DNA of 64,000 bases from Frateuria soli (GTDB lineage: Bacteria; Pseudomonadota; Gammaproteobacteria; Xanthomonadales; Rhodanobacteraceae): positions 1,178,001 to 1,242,000 of the forward strand of contig NZ_CP088252.1 in NCBI RefSeq assembly GCF_021117385.1, written 5' to 3'. Below are positions 8,758 to 15,807 of the stretch, piece after piece; the stretch's first letter is position 1, and the number at the start of each line of letters is the position of its first letter. Both the position numbers and the translations under genes were made by a program. The notes under the pieces were generated by a model that did no database searches, was not told where the DNA came from, and was given only the letters and a program-made list of their open reading frames with translations.

Positions 8758-10254
8758 TCACGCGCGCTTCCTCGAAGGTTGCGCCTGGGTCGCCACGCTG
8801 CGCCACAGATGCATGACCGCGTAGGCGCGCCAGGGGCGCCATGCTTCGGCCATGGCCGAGAGGGCGCGCGTGCTCAGTTCGCCGCCATCGCCTGCCGCCG
8901 CACGTCGCAGGATCAGGTCGGCCGCAGGGAAGGCATCCGGGTGGCTCAACGCACGCATCGCCATGTACTGCGCGGTCCATTCGCCGATGCCGGGTAGTGC
9001 CGTCCAACTCGCCACGAACGCTTCCAGCGGCTGTCCGGCGCGGAAATCGGCGCGGCCGTCGAGCAGGGCCCTGGCGATGCCACGGATGGTCTGTGCGCGC
9101 GCGTTGACTACGCCCACCTCGCGCAGGTCGGCGTCGACCAGTCGCTCGGGTGTCGGGAACAGCCGTGCCAGGCCAGGCAGCGCGGGCGTGGCCAGCGGTT
9201 CGCCCCATCGCTCGACGATGCGGGCGGCGAGCGTGCGCGCGGCGGCCACGCTCACCTGCTGGCCCAGCACGGCGCGCACGGCGATCTCGAAACCGTCCCA
9301 TCCACCGGGCAGGCGCAGGCCCGGCCATCGGCGCAGCAACGGCGCGAGTACGCCGCCGGCGCCCAGGGTCGCGCCGATCGCCTGCGGTTCGGCGTCCAAG
9401 TCGAACATGCGCCGCAGCCGCGTCACCACCGACAGCATCCGGTCCGGCTGCGGGCAGTGCAGTTCCAGCCTGAGTGCATGCTCGCCGCCAGGCCAGGCCG
9501 ACAGGCGCAACCAGCCGGGCGATCCGGCTGGCCCGAACACGCGCGCGTAGGCATGCCCCTCCACTTGCTCGATGCCGGGCAGGGCGCGCGTGCGCAGGAA
9601 ATCCAGCACGCCGTCGAAGTCATACGGCGGCCGATAACCCAGCCGGAGCACCAGTGCGTCGCCGGCCTCCAGCGTGCGTGGCTGGCGGCGAAGATCGCGG
9701 GGTGCGATGCGGTTGGCTTGCGCGAACGCCGCGTTGAAGCGGCGCAGGCTGCCGAAGCCCGCGGCCAGCGCCACCTCGGTCACCGGCAGGGTGGTTTCGG
9801 TCAGCAACTGCTTGGCGAACAGCAGCCGGCGCGTCGTGTGCACGGCGAGCGGCGGTGCGCCCAGGTGCTCGACGAACAGCCGCCGCAACTGCCGCCCGCC
9901 CACGCCCACGCGGGTGGCCACTGCGCCGAGCGATGCCTCAGACAGCGCCCCGTCCTCGATGATCTCCAGCGCGCGCGCCACCACGTGTTCGCCGCGACGC
10001 CATGCCGGATGGCCCGGCGCGAGCTCGGGCCGACAGCGCAGGCAGGGGCGGAAGCCATCGGCCTCGGCCGCCGCGGCGTTGGCGTAGTAGCGCACGTTCG
10101 ACGGCTTGGGCGGCGGTGCGGGGCAGACCGGGCGGCAGTAGATGCGCGTGCTGGTCACCGCGGTGAAGAACAGCCCGTCGAAGCGCGCATCGCGGCTCAG
10201 GCGCGCCTGTTCGCAGACGTGGTGGTCGGGCAGGTTGGCTTGCGGTGTGGGCAT
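8758..10254 (-). CDS. Ada-sensor / AraC / AlkA fusion (DNA-3-methyladenine glycosylase II)
   Basis: From ATG 10254 the protein has 498 residues in three modules. Residues 14-80 are an Ada N-terminal zinc domain with four cysteines, C40, C44, C71 and C74; C40 is the equivalent of the methyl-phosphotriester acceptor. Residues about 88-190 are an AraC-type HTH pair. Residues about 200-490 are AlkA, with a helix-hairpin-helix ([17 protein letters not shown], 420-436) and catalytic aspartate D446 in PAADLILRR. AlkA excises 3-methyladenine and related lesions. The layout implies one protein that senses phosphate methylation, could activate transcription and repairs bases. ATG 10305 or an upstream TTG would add about 18 residues that look non-coding. 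Confidence 0.92.
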   Translation of the reverse strand: MPTPQANLPDHHVCEQARLSRDARFDGLFFTAVTSTRIYCRPVCPAPPPKPSNVRYYANAAAAEADGFRPCLRCRPELAPGHPAWRRGEHVVARALEIIEDGALSEASLGAVATRVGVGGRQLRRLFVEHLGAPPLAVHTTRRLLFAKQLLTETTLPVTEVALAAGFGSLRRFNAAFAQANRIAPRDLRRQPRTLEAGDALVLRLGYRPPYDFDGVLDFLRTRALPGIEQVEGHAYARVFGPAGSPGWLRLSAWPGGEHALRLELHCPQPDRMLSVVTRLRRMFDLDAEPQAIGATLGAGGVLAPLLRRWPGLRLPGGWDGFEIAVRAVLGQQVSVAAARTLAARIVERWGEPLATPALPGLARLFPTPERLVDADLREVGVVNARAQTIRGIARALLDGRADFRAGQPLEAFVASWTALPGIGEWTAQYMAMRALSHPDAFPAADLILRRAAAGDGGELSTRALSAMAEAWRPWRAYAVMHLWRSVATQAQPSRKRA

Positions 10255-10339
10255 GCAACGGAGGCTAGCACCCACCCGGGCGCAACACTCGCCGCTTTCG
10301 GACATCAATGAGAAGCGGCGGTGAGGGCTCGGGCCGCCG

Positions 10340-10975
10340 CTAATCCAGCAGGAACGGCTTCAGCGTGCTCCAGGCGTTGTCCAGCATGCGCTCGCCGGCG
10401 GCGGCCGTCGGGTGGACGCCGTCGTCGAGTAGCAACGACGGCTGGTCGGACACGCCGGCCATCAGCGAGGGAAGCAGCACGACGTTCTGTTCGCCTGCTA
10501 CCTGCCGATAGACGGCGCTCAGCCGCGCACCGCAATGAGCATGGTCCAGCTTGGGTGGAATCTCGAAACCGAGCACGGCCACTCGTGCACCAGCGTCCCT
10601 GGCCATATCGATCAGACGGACAAGGTCCCGATGCAGTTGCGCTTCGCTGGCGCCGAGGAAGGCATCGTTGCCGCCAAGCTCAAGGATGACCGCATCGGGG
10701 TGATGCGCTGCCAGCAAGCCAGGCAATTCCGCCAGTGCATCGGCCATCGACTTGCCGGCACGGCTGGCATTGATTATCACCGGTGGCGTTGCACTGGCGA
10801 GCTTCAGCCGGTCCTGCAGGCGCTGGACCCAACCGGATTCGACCGGAATACGGTGAGCAGAGCTGAGACTGTCGCCCACCAGCAGCACGGTTCGCGGTGG
10901 GGCCGCTGCCAGCGCCATGGTCACTGGAAGCGAGGCAATGAGAAGGGTGGCAAACAGTATCTTGATCAGTCGCAT
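10340..10975 (-). CDS. SGNH/GDSL arylesterase, TesA-like
   Basis: The 211-residue protein has a Sec signal peptide (cleavage near LAAAPP, residue about 25) and then the GDSL esterase blocks: GDSLSSAHRIP with nucleophile S36, the oxyanion GGND motif, and DDGVHP carrying the catalytic Asp and His. This is the TesA/arylesterase group: a periplasmic lysophospholipase/thioesterase-like enzyme with broad ester specificity. The ATG at 10975 is preferred over 10981 because GAGGT is then 7 bases upstream. The protein ends FLLD, and the gene is followed by a small intergenic gap before alkA. Family assignment firm, substrate not. Confidence 0.9.
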   Translation of the reverse strand: MRLIKILFATLLIASLPVTMALAAAPPRTVLLVGDSLSSAHRIPVESGWVQRLQDRLKLASATPPVIINASRAGKSMADALAELPGLLAAHHPDAVILELGGNDAFLGASEAQLHRDLVRLIDMARDAGARVAVLGFEIPPKLDHAHCGARLSAVYRQVAGEQNVVLLPSLMAGVSDQPSLLLDDGVHPTAAAGERMLDNAWSTLKPFLLD

Positions 10976-11063
10976 GGGCATACCTCGGGCGTGAGGGGAG
11001 TGCGGCGGCCGGCTCGGCCTCCGGGGAACGTGGTGCGGTGGAAGCGGGGCAGGCCCGCGCCGG

Positions 11064-11480
11064 TCAGGTCGCGATTTGCCGCGGCCAGCGCCAGGCGTAC
11101 CAGGCGATGCCCAGTTGCAGCGCGATCTCGACGCAACTCATGAACACGTAGAAGACCCAGGCGCCCGGGAGCGTGGCGAGGATGATCGCGGTCAGCGCGA
11201 TGCTGATCAGCAGGTTGAGCCAGCGTGCGACCGTCGCCGGCAAGGCGAGCGAAAGGAAGATCATCACCGCCGGCACGGCCACGAGTACGGACACGGCCAC
11301 CAGCGAGCCCTGGCTCGTCGGGCCCAGCGGGCCGATGCCATCGAGAATGTCCTTGAGGTTGCCGGGCCGGTACAGGCCCCAGAAATCGCCATAGATGTAG
11401 CAGGACATGATGGCTGCCCACAGCGCGGACAGCTTGAATCTCACATGGACCTTGAGGTCTTCCAGGCGGGTACGGGCCAT
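11064..11480 (-). CDS. DUF6326-like four-helix membrane protein
   Basis: A 138-residue integral membrane protein beginning MARTRLEDLKVHVRFKLS and containing about four hydrophobic helices (roughly residues 18-34, 52-75, 82-104 and 108-128). GGAGC lies about 8 bases before the ATG at 11480. The N-terminal motif followed by YIYGDFWGLYRPG resembles the DUF6326 family, whose function is unknown. It sits between the GDSL esterase gene and a palindromic repeat, and no operon partner is obvious. A longer frame to 11618 is repeat-derived and not coding. Confidence 0.78.
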   Translation of the reverse strand: MARTRLEDLKVHVRFKLSALWAAIMSCYIYGDFWGLYRPGNLKDILDGIGPLGPTSQGSLVAVSVLVAVPAVMIFLSLALPATVARWLNLLISIALTAIILATLPGAWVFYVFMSCVEIALQLGIAWYAWRWPRQIAT

Positions 11481-11560
11481 CGGTTGCTCCGTGTCGAGGG
11501 ATGGGCCTGGCGGGGCCCGGTCGGGTGTGCTCAGCGGCAAACGGCGTCGAGGTGCCTCGG

Positions 11561-11631
11561 TAGGACGCCACTTGTGGGCGATGCTCCTTCTCCGCTGCGC
11601 ACAAGAGACATCGCCCACAAGTGGGCTCCTA
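11561..11631. repeat. TAGGAGC-family palindrome, copy 1 (GCCCACTTGTGGGC type)
   Basis: Inverted arms at 11561-11583 and 11609-11631 (right arm ends GGGCTCCTA) enclose a 25-base spacer. The left arm has mutated to TAGGACGCC. It lies in the 240-base gap upstream of the DUF6326 gene and downstream of the DUF2884 gene at 11721. Same family as the copies at 15689, 33926, 34139, 34409, 39531, 45775, 52557 and 57566. Confidence 0.85.
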
Positions 11632-11720
11632 CAAGAAAACGGGGCCTGCGGAGGTGCTCGGTTCCCGCCTTGGGGCTGGATGCGGATCGCGGGTGCGCCG
11701 GCCAGTGGAGCGCGGGCTTT

Positions 11721-12257
11721 TCAGGAGTTGTCGGAGCAGTCGGAGTCGTCGCCGTCGATGATCCCGGCAAAAGGCTTGAACGCGGGCAACGAGTCGGCGA
11801 GGCGGTTCTGCGCGGCGCGGATCTGGCCGATGTCCAGGCAGATCTTGTTGGCCTCTTCGTCGACCCGCCGGGTCGCGGTGTCGAACTTCGCGTCGGCCTG
11901 TTCGCCGTCGCTGCCGGTGACGTGCGCCGCCGCCTTCTTCAGCGATTGCACCGCCACCGCGGCGCCCGCCTTGCCAGTGGCCACGCCGTGTTCGCGTACG
12001 GCGCGGGCACCCCGGTAGTACTGCTGGAGCAGTTGCCGCTGCGTGGCATCGACCGCCACATCGTGCCCGTCGATCACCAACCGGCCGGTGGCGTCGAGGA
12101 GAGCGTCGCTGTCGCCGGCGCCGTGAAGCGTGACCTTGTCACCGAGGACCACGATGCCGCCATTGGCAATGGTGGTGGTATCGAGCCCGTTGCCGCAGCC
12201 GGCCAGGATGAGGCCGGCTGCAAGGGCAAGGGCGAAGCGGGAGTGACGAGAGAACAT
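11721..12257 (-). CDS. DUF2884 (YggN-like) lipoprotein, paralogue 2
   Basis: The 178-residue product has a lipoprotein signal ending AGLILAGCG (lipobox cysteine near residue 21). The mature part carries the DUF2884/YggN pattern: a beta-rich segment GDKVTLHG, then GRLVIDGHDVAVDATQRQLLQQYYRGAR, a Gly/Ala-rich helix and a short DDSDCSD tail. AGGAGG stands 8 bases before the ATG at 12257, a strong site. It lies 23 bases after the paralogue at 12281-12931 and is surely co-transcribed with it. The two proteins share the layout signal, dGxLvidGrtidatpeQ, YR segment and final Cys, so they arose by duplication. Function unknown; YggN is periplasmic in E. coli. Confidence 0.82.
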   Translation of the reverse strand: MFSRHSRFALALAAGLILAGCGNGLDTTTIANGGIVVLGDKVTLHGAGDSDALLDATGRLVIDGHDVAVDATQRQLLQQYYRGARAVREHGVATGKAGAAVAVQSLKKAAAHVTGSDGEQADAKFDTATRRVDEEANKICLDIGQIRAAQNRLADSLPAFKPFAGIIDGDDSDCSDNS

Positions 12258-12280
12258 TCCTTGGCCTCCTGGAGAATCGG

Positions 12281-12931
12281 TCAGTTTTCGTCGCGCCCGC
12301 AGTCGTCGACGTCTTTCTGCGTCAGGGTCGCGTACGGGCGGAACTGCGGCATCGCCGCGGCCAGCTTCTGCTGCGAGGCCAGCAGGCCCGGCAGGTCCTG
12401 GCAGAGCCGCATGGCGGCGACTTTGATCTGCTCTGCCTGCGGCTTGATGCTTGCCTCGAGCTCCTTGTCGCTTTTCCCGGCAAGCGCGCCCCAGATCGCT
12501 TCCCTGGCGGCCCGGGTGCCGAGATTGGCTCCGTGTTCGCCTATGTCCATGCCGGCCTCGGCAATGCCAACGACCTGCTGGCGGTAATCGAGCAGCAGGG
12601 TGTGCTGCTCCGGCGTCGCGTCTATCGTCCGGCCGGCGATCACCAGATCCCCCTGCGGCGTGATCGCCGCACGGGGGAGGGCGTCGTTGTCGCCGTGCTG
12701 GCCACGACCTACGTGCATGCGGCCGATGTCGATGTCCTTGGTCGCCAGCTCGCGCTTGGCCTGTTCGATCCCCTCGTGAATCGAGGCCGAGATCAACGAT
12801 GGAGAGGTCTGTTTGTCGACCTCCTTCATTGCCTGTGTCCCGTTGCCGCCGGCGTTGGACCCGGAAGAGCCACACCCGGCCAGGAGCAGAACCAGTGCAA
12901 CGGCGGCGGGGGTGATCGTGCGGATCTTCAT
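12281..12931 (-). CDS. DUF2884 (YggN-like) lipoprotein, paralogue 1
   Basis: This 216-residue lipoprotein starts MKIRTITPAAVALVLLLAGCG with lipobox cysteine at residue 20, then a Gly/Asn-rich linker. The family core (QGDLVIAGRTIDATPEQHTLLLDYRQQ) is followed by a helical region and LCQDLPGLLASQQKLAAAMPQFRPY. A charged insert between linker and core (KRELATKDIDIGRMHVGR) distinguishes it from the smaller downstream paralogue. AAGGGA precedes the start. It follows the ABC permease gene by 61 bases on the same strand, so it may belong to the gntR-ABC transcription unit. Function unknown. Confidence 0.82.
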   Translation of the reverse strand: MKIRTITPAAVALVLLLAGCGSSGSNAGGNGTQAMKEVDKQTSPSLISASIHEGIEQAKRELATKDIDIGRMHVGRGQHGDNDALPRAAITPQGDLVIAGRTIDATPEQHTLLLDYRQQVVGIAEAGMDIGEHGANLGTRAAREAIWGALAGKSDKELEASIKPQAEQIKVAAMRLCQDLPGLLASQQKLAAAMPQFRPYATLTQKDVDDCGRDEN

Positions 12932-12992
12932 GGATCGTCCCTTGGTCGGATGTGGCTTTCGGACTTGCATCGCGGTCGCGGGCTTCCCGCGA

Positions 12993-13961
12993 TCAGCCTT
13001 CGTCGCGCCAGCGGCGGAACCAGATGGCCGCGGCGATGAGCGCCGCACCCGCCGCCACGCCGATCCACAGATTGATCGAGCCGAGCAGCTGGTAGGTGTT
13101 GCCGAGGTTCATGAAATCCAGGTTGTTGCTGCCCGTGTGGATCAGGTCGTCGCTGGCGATCAGGCTGGCGCCGGGGAACGCGCTGAACAGGGCGCGGGCC
13201 ACGATGTTCTGCCAGAACCAGCCCGCCGGCAGGTTGAACAGGCCCATGATGCCGAACCAGGTGACCAGCAGCCCGGTGGCGACCGGCAGGGCGATGGCCC
13301 ACAGGAACGGCTTGGTGCGGGCCCAGGCCGAGCATGCCAGCAGCCAGCCGACCGAGGGCAGGGCCCACAGCAGGTACAGCGGGATGTGGCCGATCATGTT
13401 GAGCGTGACGCGCACCGGATGCGCAAGCATCAGCAGCTGCCACACGTTGATGCCGTGGAAGGACAAGGTGATCGCCACCATCAACAGTTGCAGGATGCCC
13501 GCCGCGATGCCGGCCACCGTGGCGATCACCGGCGCCACGACGGTGGCGCTGACGACCTTGGACAGGACCGTCTCGGTGTCCGACAGCGGCAACGATTTCC
13601 AGAACAGGATGCTGCGGTCACGCCGCTCATCGTAGATGGCGCCCAGGCAGTAGAAGAACACCACGAAGCCCAGCACCACGAAGATCAACGCCATCGAGGA
13701 GTACATGGCCATGTCCAGCGCCATGCCCACCTGGCTCATGTCGCCCGCGTCCATCTGCGAGATGACGTTCTGCAGCTTGCCGCTGGCACCGATGCTGATG
13801 CCGTGGCGGGCGCCGATCACCTCGGCGGTGATGATGCCCATCAGGTTCAGCAGCAGGAAGATGCCGCCGGTGACCAGCGGCGCCCACAGGAAGCCGCCGC
13901 GGTGTTCCCAGAACTCGCGCTTGACGAGCCAGTACATCTGGTTGCCAGCAAGGGTTTTCAT
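12993..13961 (-). CDS. ABC transporter permease
   Basis: The 322-residue membrane protein starts at ATG 13961, which overlaps the stop of the ATPase gene as ATGA, so translation is coupled. It has about six hydrophobic helices, with an extra cytoplasmic segment YDERRDRSILFWKSLPLSDTE typical of ABC-2-type exporters and their regulators such as YtrC/NatB. It partners with the ATPase at 13958-14815. The substrate is not evident; operons of this kind with YtrA repressors often respond to cell-envelope stress or cationic peptides (family knowledge, not proof here). An open frame beyond the ATG is not coding. Confidence 0.88.
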   Translation of the reverse strand: MKTLAGNQMYWLVKREFWEHRGGFLWAPLVTGGIFLLLNLMGIITAEVIGARHGISIGASGKLQNVISQMDAGDMSQVGMALDMAMYSSMALIFVVLGFVVFFYCLGAIYDERRDRSILFWKSLPLSDTETVLSKVVSATVVAPVIATVAGIAAGILQLLMVAITLSFHGINVWQLLMLAHPVRVTLNMIGHIPLYLLWALPSVGWLLACSAWARTKPFLWAIALPVATGLLVTWFGIMGLFNLPAGWFWQNIVARALFSAFPGASLIASDDLIHTGSNNLDFMNLGNTYQLLGSINLWIGVAAGAALIAAAIWFRRWRDEG

Positions 13962-14815
13962 GCGTAGGTCCCTTTCATGGTGGCGACGAACAGGTCGCTG
14001 ACGGACGGCCGGCGGATTTCGCCCAATGCCTCGAGTGTCGGACGGTCGGCGCCGTCGAACAGGAAGATGCTCTTGCCGAAGACCTGGCGTTCGTCGATCG
14101 GCTGCAGTGCGCGGGCGGCAGCGGCCTTGTCGGCGCTGACCATCACTTCGGCGAAGCGCTCGCCGACGGCGTCCATGTCGGTGTCCAGCACGATCTTGCC
14201 GTCGCGGATGAACATCAGGTCGGTGAGGATGTGCTCGATCTCTTCCACCTGGTGGGTGGTGACGATGATCGTCTTGTTCTCGTCGAAGTAATCCTCCAGC
14301 AGGCTCTGGTAGAACTGCTTGCGGTAGAGGATGTCCAGGCCGAGCGTGGGTTCGTCCAGCACCAGCAGGCGGGCATCGATGGCCATCACCAGGGCCAGGT
14401 GCAACTGCACGATCATGCCCTTGGACATCTGCCGCACGCGCTGGTCTGGCGTGAGCTTGGTGCGCTTGAGGAAACCCTCGCACTTGGCGCGGTCGAAGCG
14501 CGGGTGCACGTGGGCGACGAAGTCGATCGCCTCGCGCACGCGGATCCAGCGCGGCAGCACCGCGACGTCGGCGATGAAGCAGACCTGTTCCATCAGCTTG
14601 TCGCGCTGGGTGCGCGGGTCGTAGCCCAGCACGTTCAGCTCGCCCTCGAAGGAGGTCAGGCCCAGCATGGCCTTGAGCGCCGTCGTCTTGCCAGCGCCGT
14701 TGGGACCGATCAGGCCCACGATCCGGCCGGACTGGATCTCGAAATTCACGCTGTCCAGCGCCGTGGCGTTCTTGTAGCGCTTGCTCAGGTTTCGCGCGGT
14801 GACGATGGCGCTCAT
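13958..14815 (-). CDS. ABC transporter ATP-binding protein
   Basis: The 285-residue ATPase has Walker A GLIGPNGAGKTT (residues about 34-45), a recognisable but degenerate signature segment (VRQMSKGMIVQLHLALVM), Walker B LLVLDEPTLGLD, and a switch histidine in VTTHQVEE. The Q-loop region reads CFIADVAVLP. The signature lacks the canonical LSGGQ, as seen in many YtrB/bacitracin-type exporters. Its ATG overlaps the gntR stop and its stop overlaps the permease start (both ATGA), giving a tightly coupled gntR-ATPase-permease unit. It should energise export through the permease at the inner membrane. Confidence 0.9.
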   Translation of the reverse strand: MSAIVTARNLSKRYKNATALDSVNFEIQSGRIVGLIGPNGAGKTTALKAMLGLTSFEGELNVLGYDPRTQRDKLMEQVCFIADVAVLPRWIRVREAIDFVAHVHPRFDRAKCEGFLKRTKLTPDQRVRQMSKGMIVQLHLALVMAIDARLLVLDEPTLGLDILYRKQFYQSLLEDYFDENKTIIVTTHQVEEIEHILTDLMFIRDGKIVLDTDMDAVGERFAEVMVSADKAAAARALQPIDERQVFGKSIFLFDGADRPTLEALGEIRRPSVSDLFVATMKGTYA

Positions 14816-15186
14816 GACTGCGATTCCGTGTTGGCCGGCGCTTCGCGCATCAGCGTTTTGAGATCCAGCCCCAGGCGCTGCAGGCGCGCGAACAGGGCCG
14901 GCCATTCCTCGCGCAGGAAGCGCTCGCGCTCGGATTTCAACAAGGCCTCGCGGGCCCCATCAGTGACGAACATGCCCAGCCCTCTCCTTTTCTCGACCAG
15001 TTGATCGTCGACCAGCTCCTGGTACGCCTTGGACACGGTCAGCGGGTTGATCTGGAAATCCGCTGCCACCTGGCGCACCGACGGCAGCGGGTCGCCTTCG
15101 TTCAAGGCGCCATCCAGGATCATCGCCACCACGCGCTCGCGCAGCTGGCGGTAGATCGGGACGCTGTCGTTCCAGGTGATGGTCAT
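14812..15186 (-). CDS. GntR-family repressor, YtrA subfamily
   Basis: At 124 residues this is a short GntR protein: a winged helix (residues about 8-75, with PLPSVRQVAADFQINPLTVSKAYQ and LVEKRRGLGMFV) plus a small helical tail, which is the YtrA type lacking a large ligand domain. Such regulators repress linked ABC operons. A 24-bp palindrome at 15542-15565 covering the promoter -10 box, just upstream of the first gene, is the obvious operator, so autoregulation is likely. AAGGA precedes the ATG inside the end of the upstream small gene; its own stop overlaps the ATPase start. Confidence 0.9.
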   Translation of the reverse strand: MTITWNDSVPIYRQLRERVVAMILDGALNEGDPLPSVRQVAADFQINPLTVSKAYQELVDDQLVEKRRGLGMFVTDGAREALLKSERERFLREEWPALFARLQRLGLDLKTLMREAPANTESQS

Positions 15187-15189
15187 ACG

Positions 15190-15513
15190 TTATTCCTTGC
15201 TGGCACGGGCGATCTGGGTGCCGAACGAATAGTAGGGCATGGCCAACTGCGTCCCGAGCAGGGTTGCGCCCGCTTCGGCCTGCGTACTCAGCGTCGGCGC
15301 CAGGGTGGCGCTGGTGATGTCGGAGCCTTCCAGCAGGGCGGCGGCACGCAGGTCGCTCGCGCTCGGGCTGACTTCGACCGGGGCCAGGTTGACCACGCGG
15401 ATGCCGTTGATTTCGGAAACCGGCGCGGTGCGCACCGGGTTGTTCAGGGTGGCCAGGCTCGTCGCGGTAATCAGCGTGGCGGCGGCCAGGGCGATCAGGT
15501 TCTGCGCTTTCAT
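15190..15513 (-). CDS. small exported protein, first gene of the gntR-ABC operon
   Basis: A 107-residue protein with an N-terminal hydrophobic Sec-type segment (LIALAAATLITATSLATL) and a mature part of no known fold that contains VNLAPVEVSPSASDLRAAALL and ends in IARASKE. It has no cysteine and no further membrane segment. AGGAGACC sits 8 bases before the ATG. It is separated by only 3 bases from gntR and lies directly behind the GntR-type operator and promoter, so it is the most proximal product of a regulated transport operon. It may be a periplasmic sensor, chaperone or protective protein; that is inference. I do not recognise the family. Confidence 0.72.
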   Translation of the reverse strand: MKAQNLIALAAATLITATSLATLNNPVRTAPVSEINGIRVVNLAPVEVSPSASDLRAAALLEGSDITSATLAPTLSTQAEAGATLLGTQLAMPYYSFGTQIARASKE

Positions 15514-15541
15514 GGCGGGTCTCCTAGTGACCTCGTGGACC

Positions 15542-15565
15542 GGTGTTGTAGTGAACTATAACACC
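15542..15565. promoter_or_regulatory. GntR (YtrA-type) operator palindrome
   Basis: The 24-bp sequence GGTGTTGTAGTG / AACTATAACACC has 10 of 12 symmetric positions matching. It overlaps the -10 box of the promoter below, so a bound repressor would block RNA polymerase. The GTGTT...AACAC half-site pattern fits YtrA-type regulators. Confidence 0.75.
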
Positions 15566-15582
15566 ATCCTGAAAAGGGTCAA
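15555..15582 (-). promoter_or_regulatory. promoter of the gntR-ABC operon
   Basis: On the minus strand TTGACC (15582-15577) is followed after 16 bases by TATAGT (15560-15555), close to the sigma-70 consensus. Transcription would begin about 40 bases before the small exported gene. Confidence 0.7.
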
Positions 15583-15688
15583 CAGGCAACAGGCCATGAC
15601 TGATGGCCTATGCCATGGTTTTCTTGAAAATCAGTCGGTTATGCGTTGTCCCGCTGGAGCGAGTCTGCGCAGGAGCCGCGCGCGCCTG

Positions 15689-15760
15689 CAGGAGCCCACT
15701 TGTGGGCGAATGCTCCTGCGCCGGTGCGCCCAGAGTGCATCGCCCACAAGTGGGCTCCTA
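15689..15760. repeat. TAGGAGC-family palindrome, copy 2
   Basis: Left arm CAGGAGCCCACTTGTGGGCGAATGC and right arm GCATCGCCCACAAGTGGGCTCCTA (15737-15760) pair around a 20-odd-base spacer. It lies between the amidohydrolase stop (15808) and the gntR operon promoter. Confidence 0.88.
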
Positions 15761-15807
15761 CAAGACGTCTCGTGGGCGACGAAAAGTGGCCCGAAAGCCC
15801 CCGCGAC

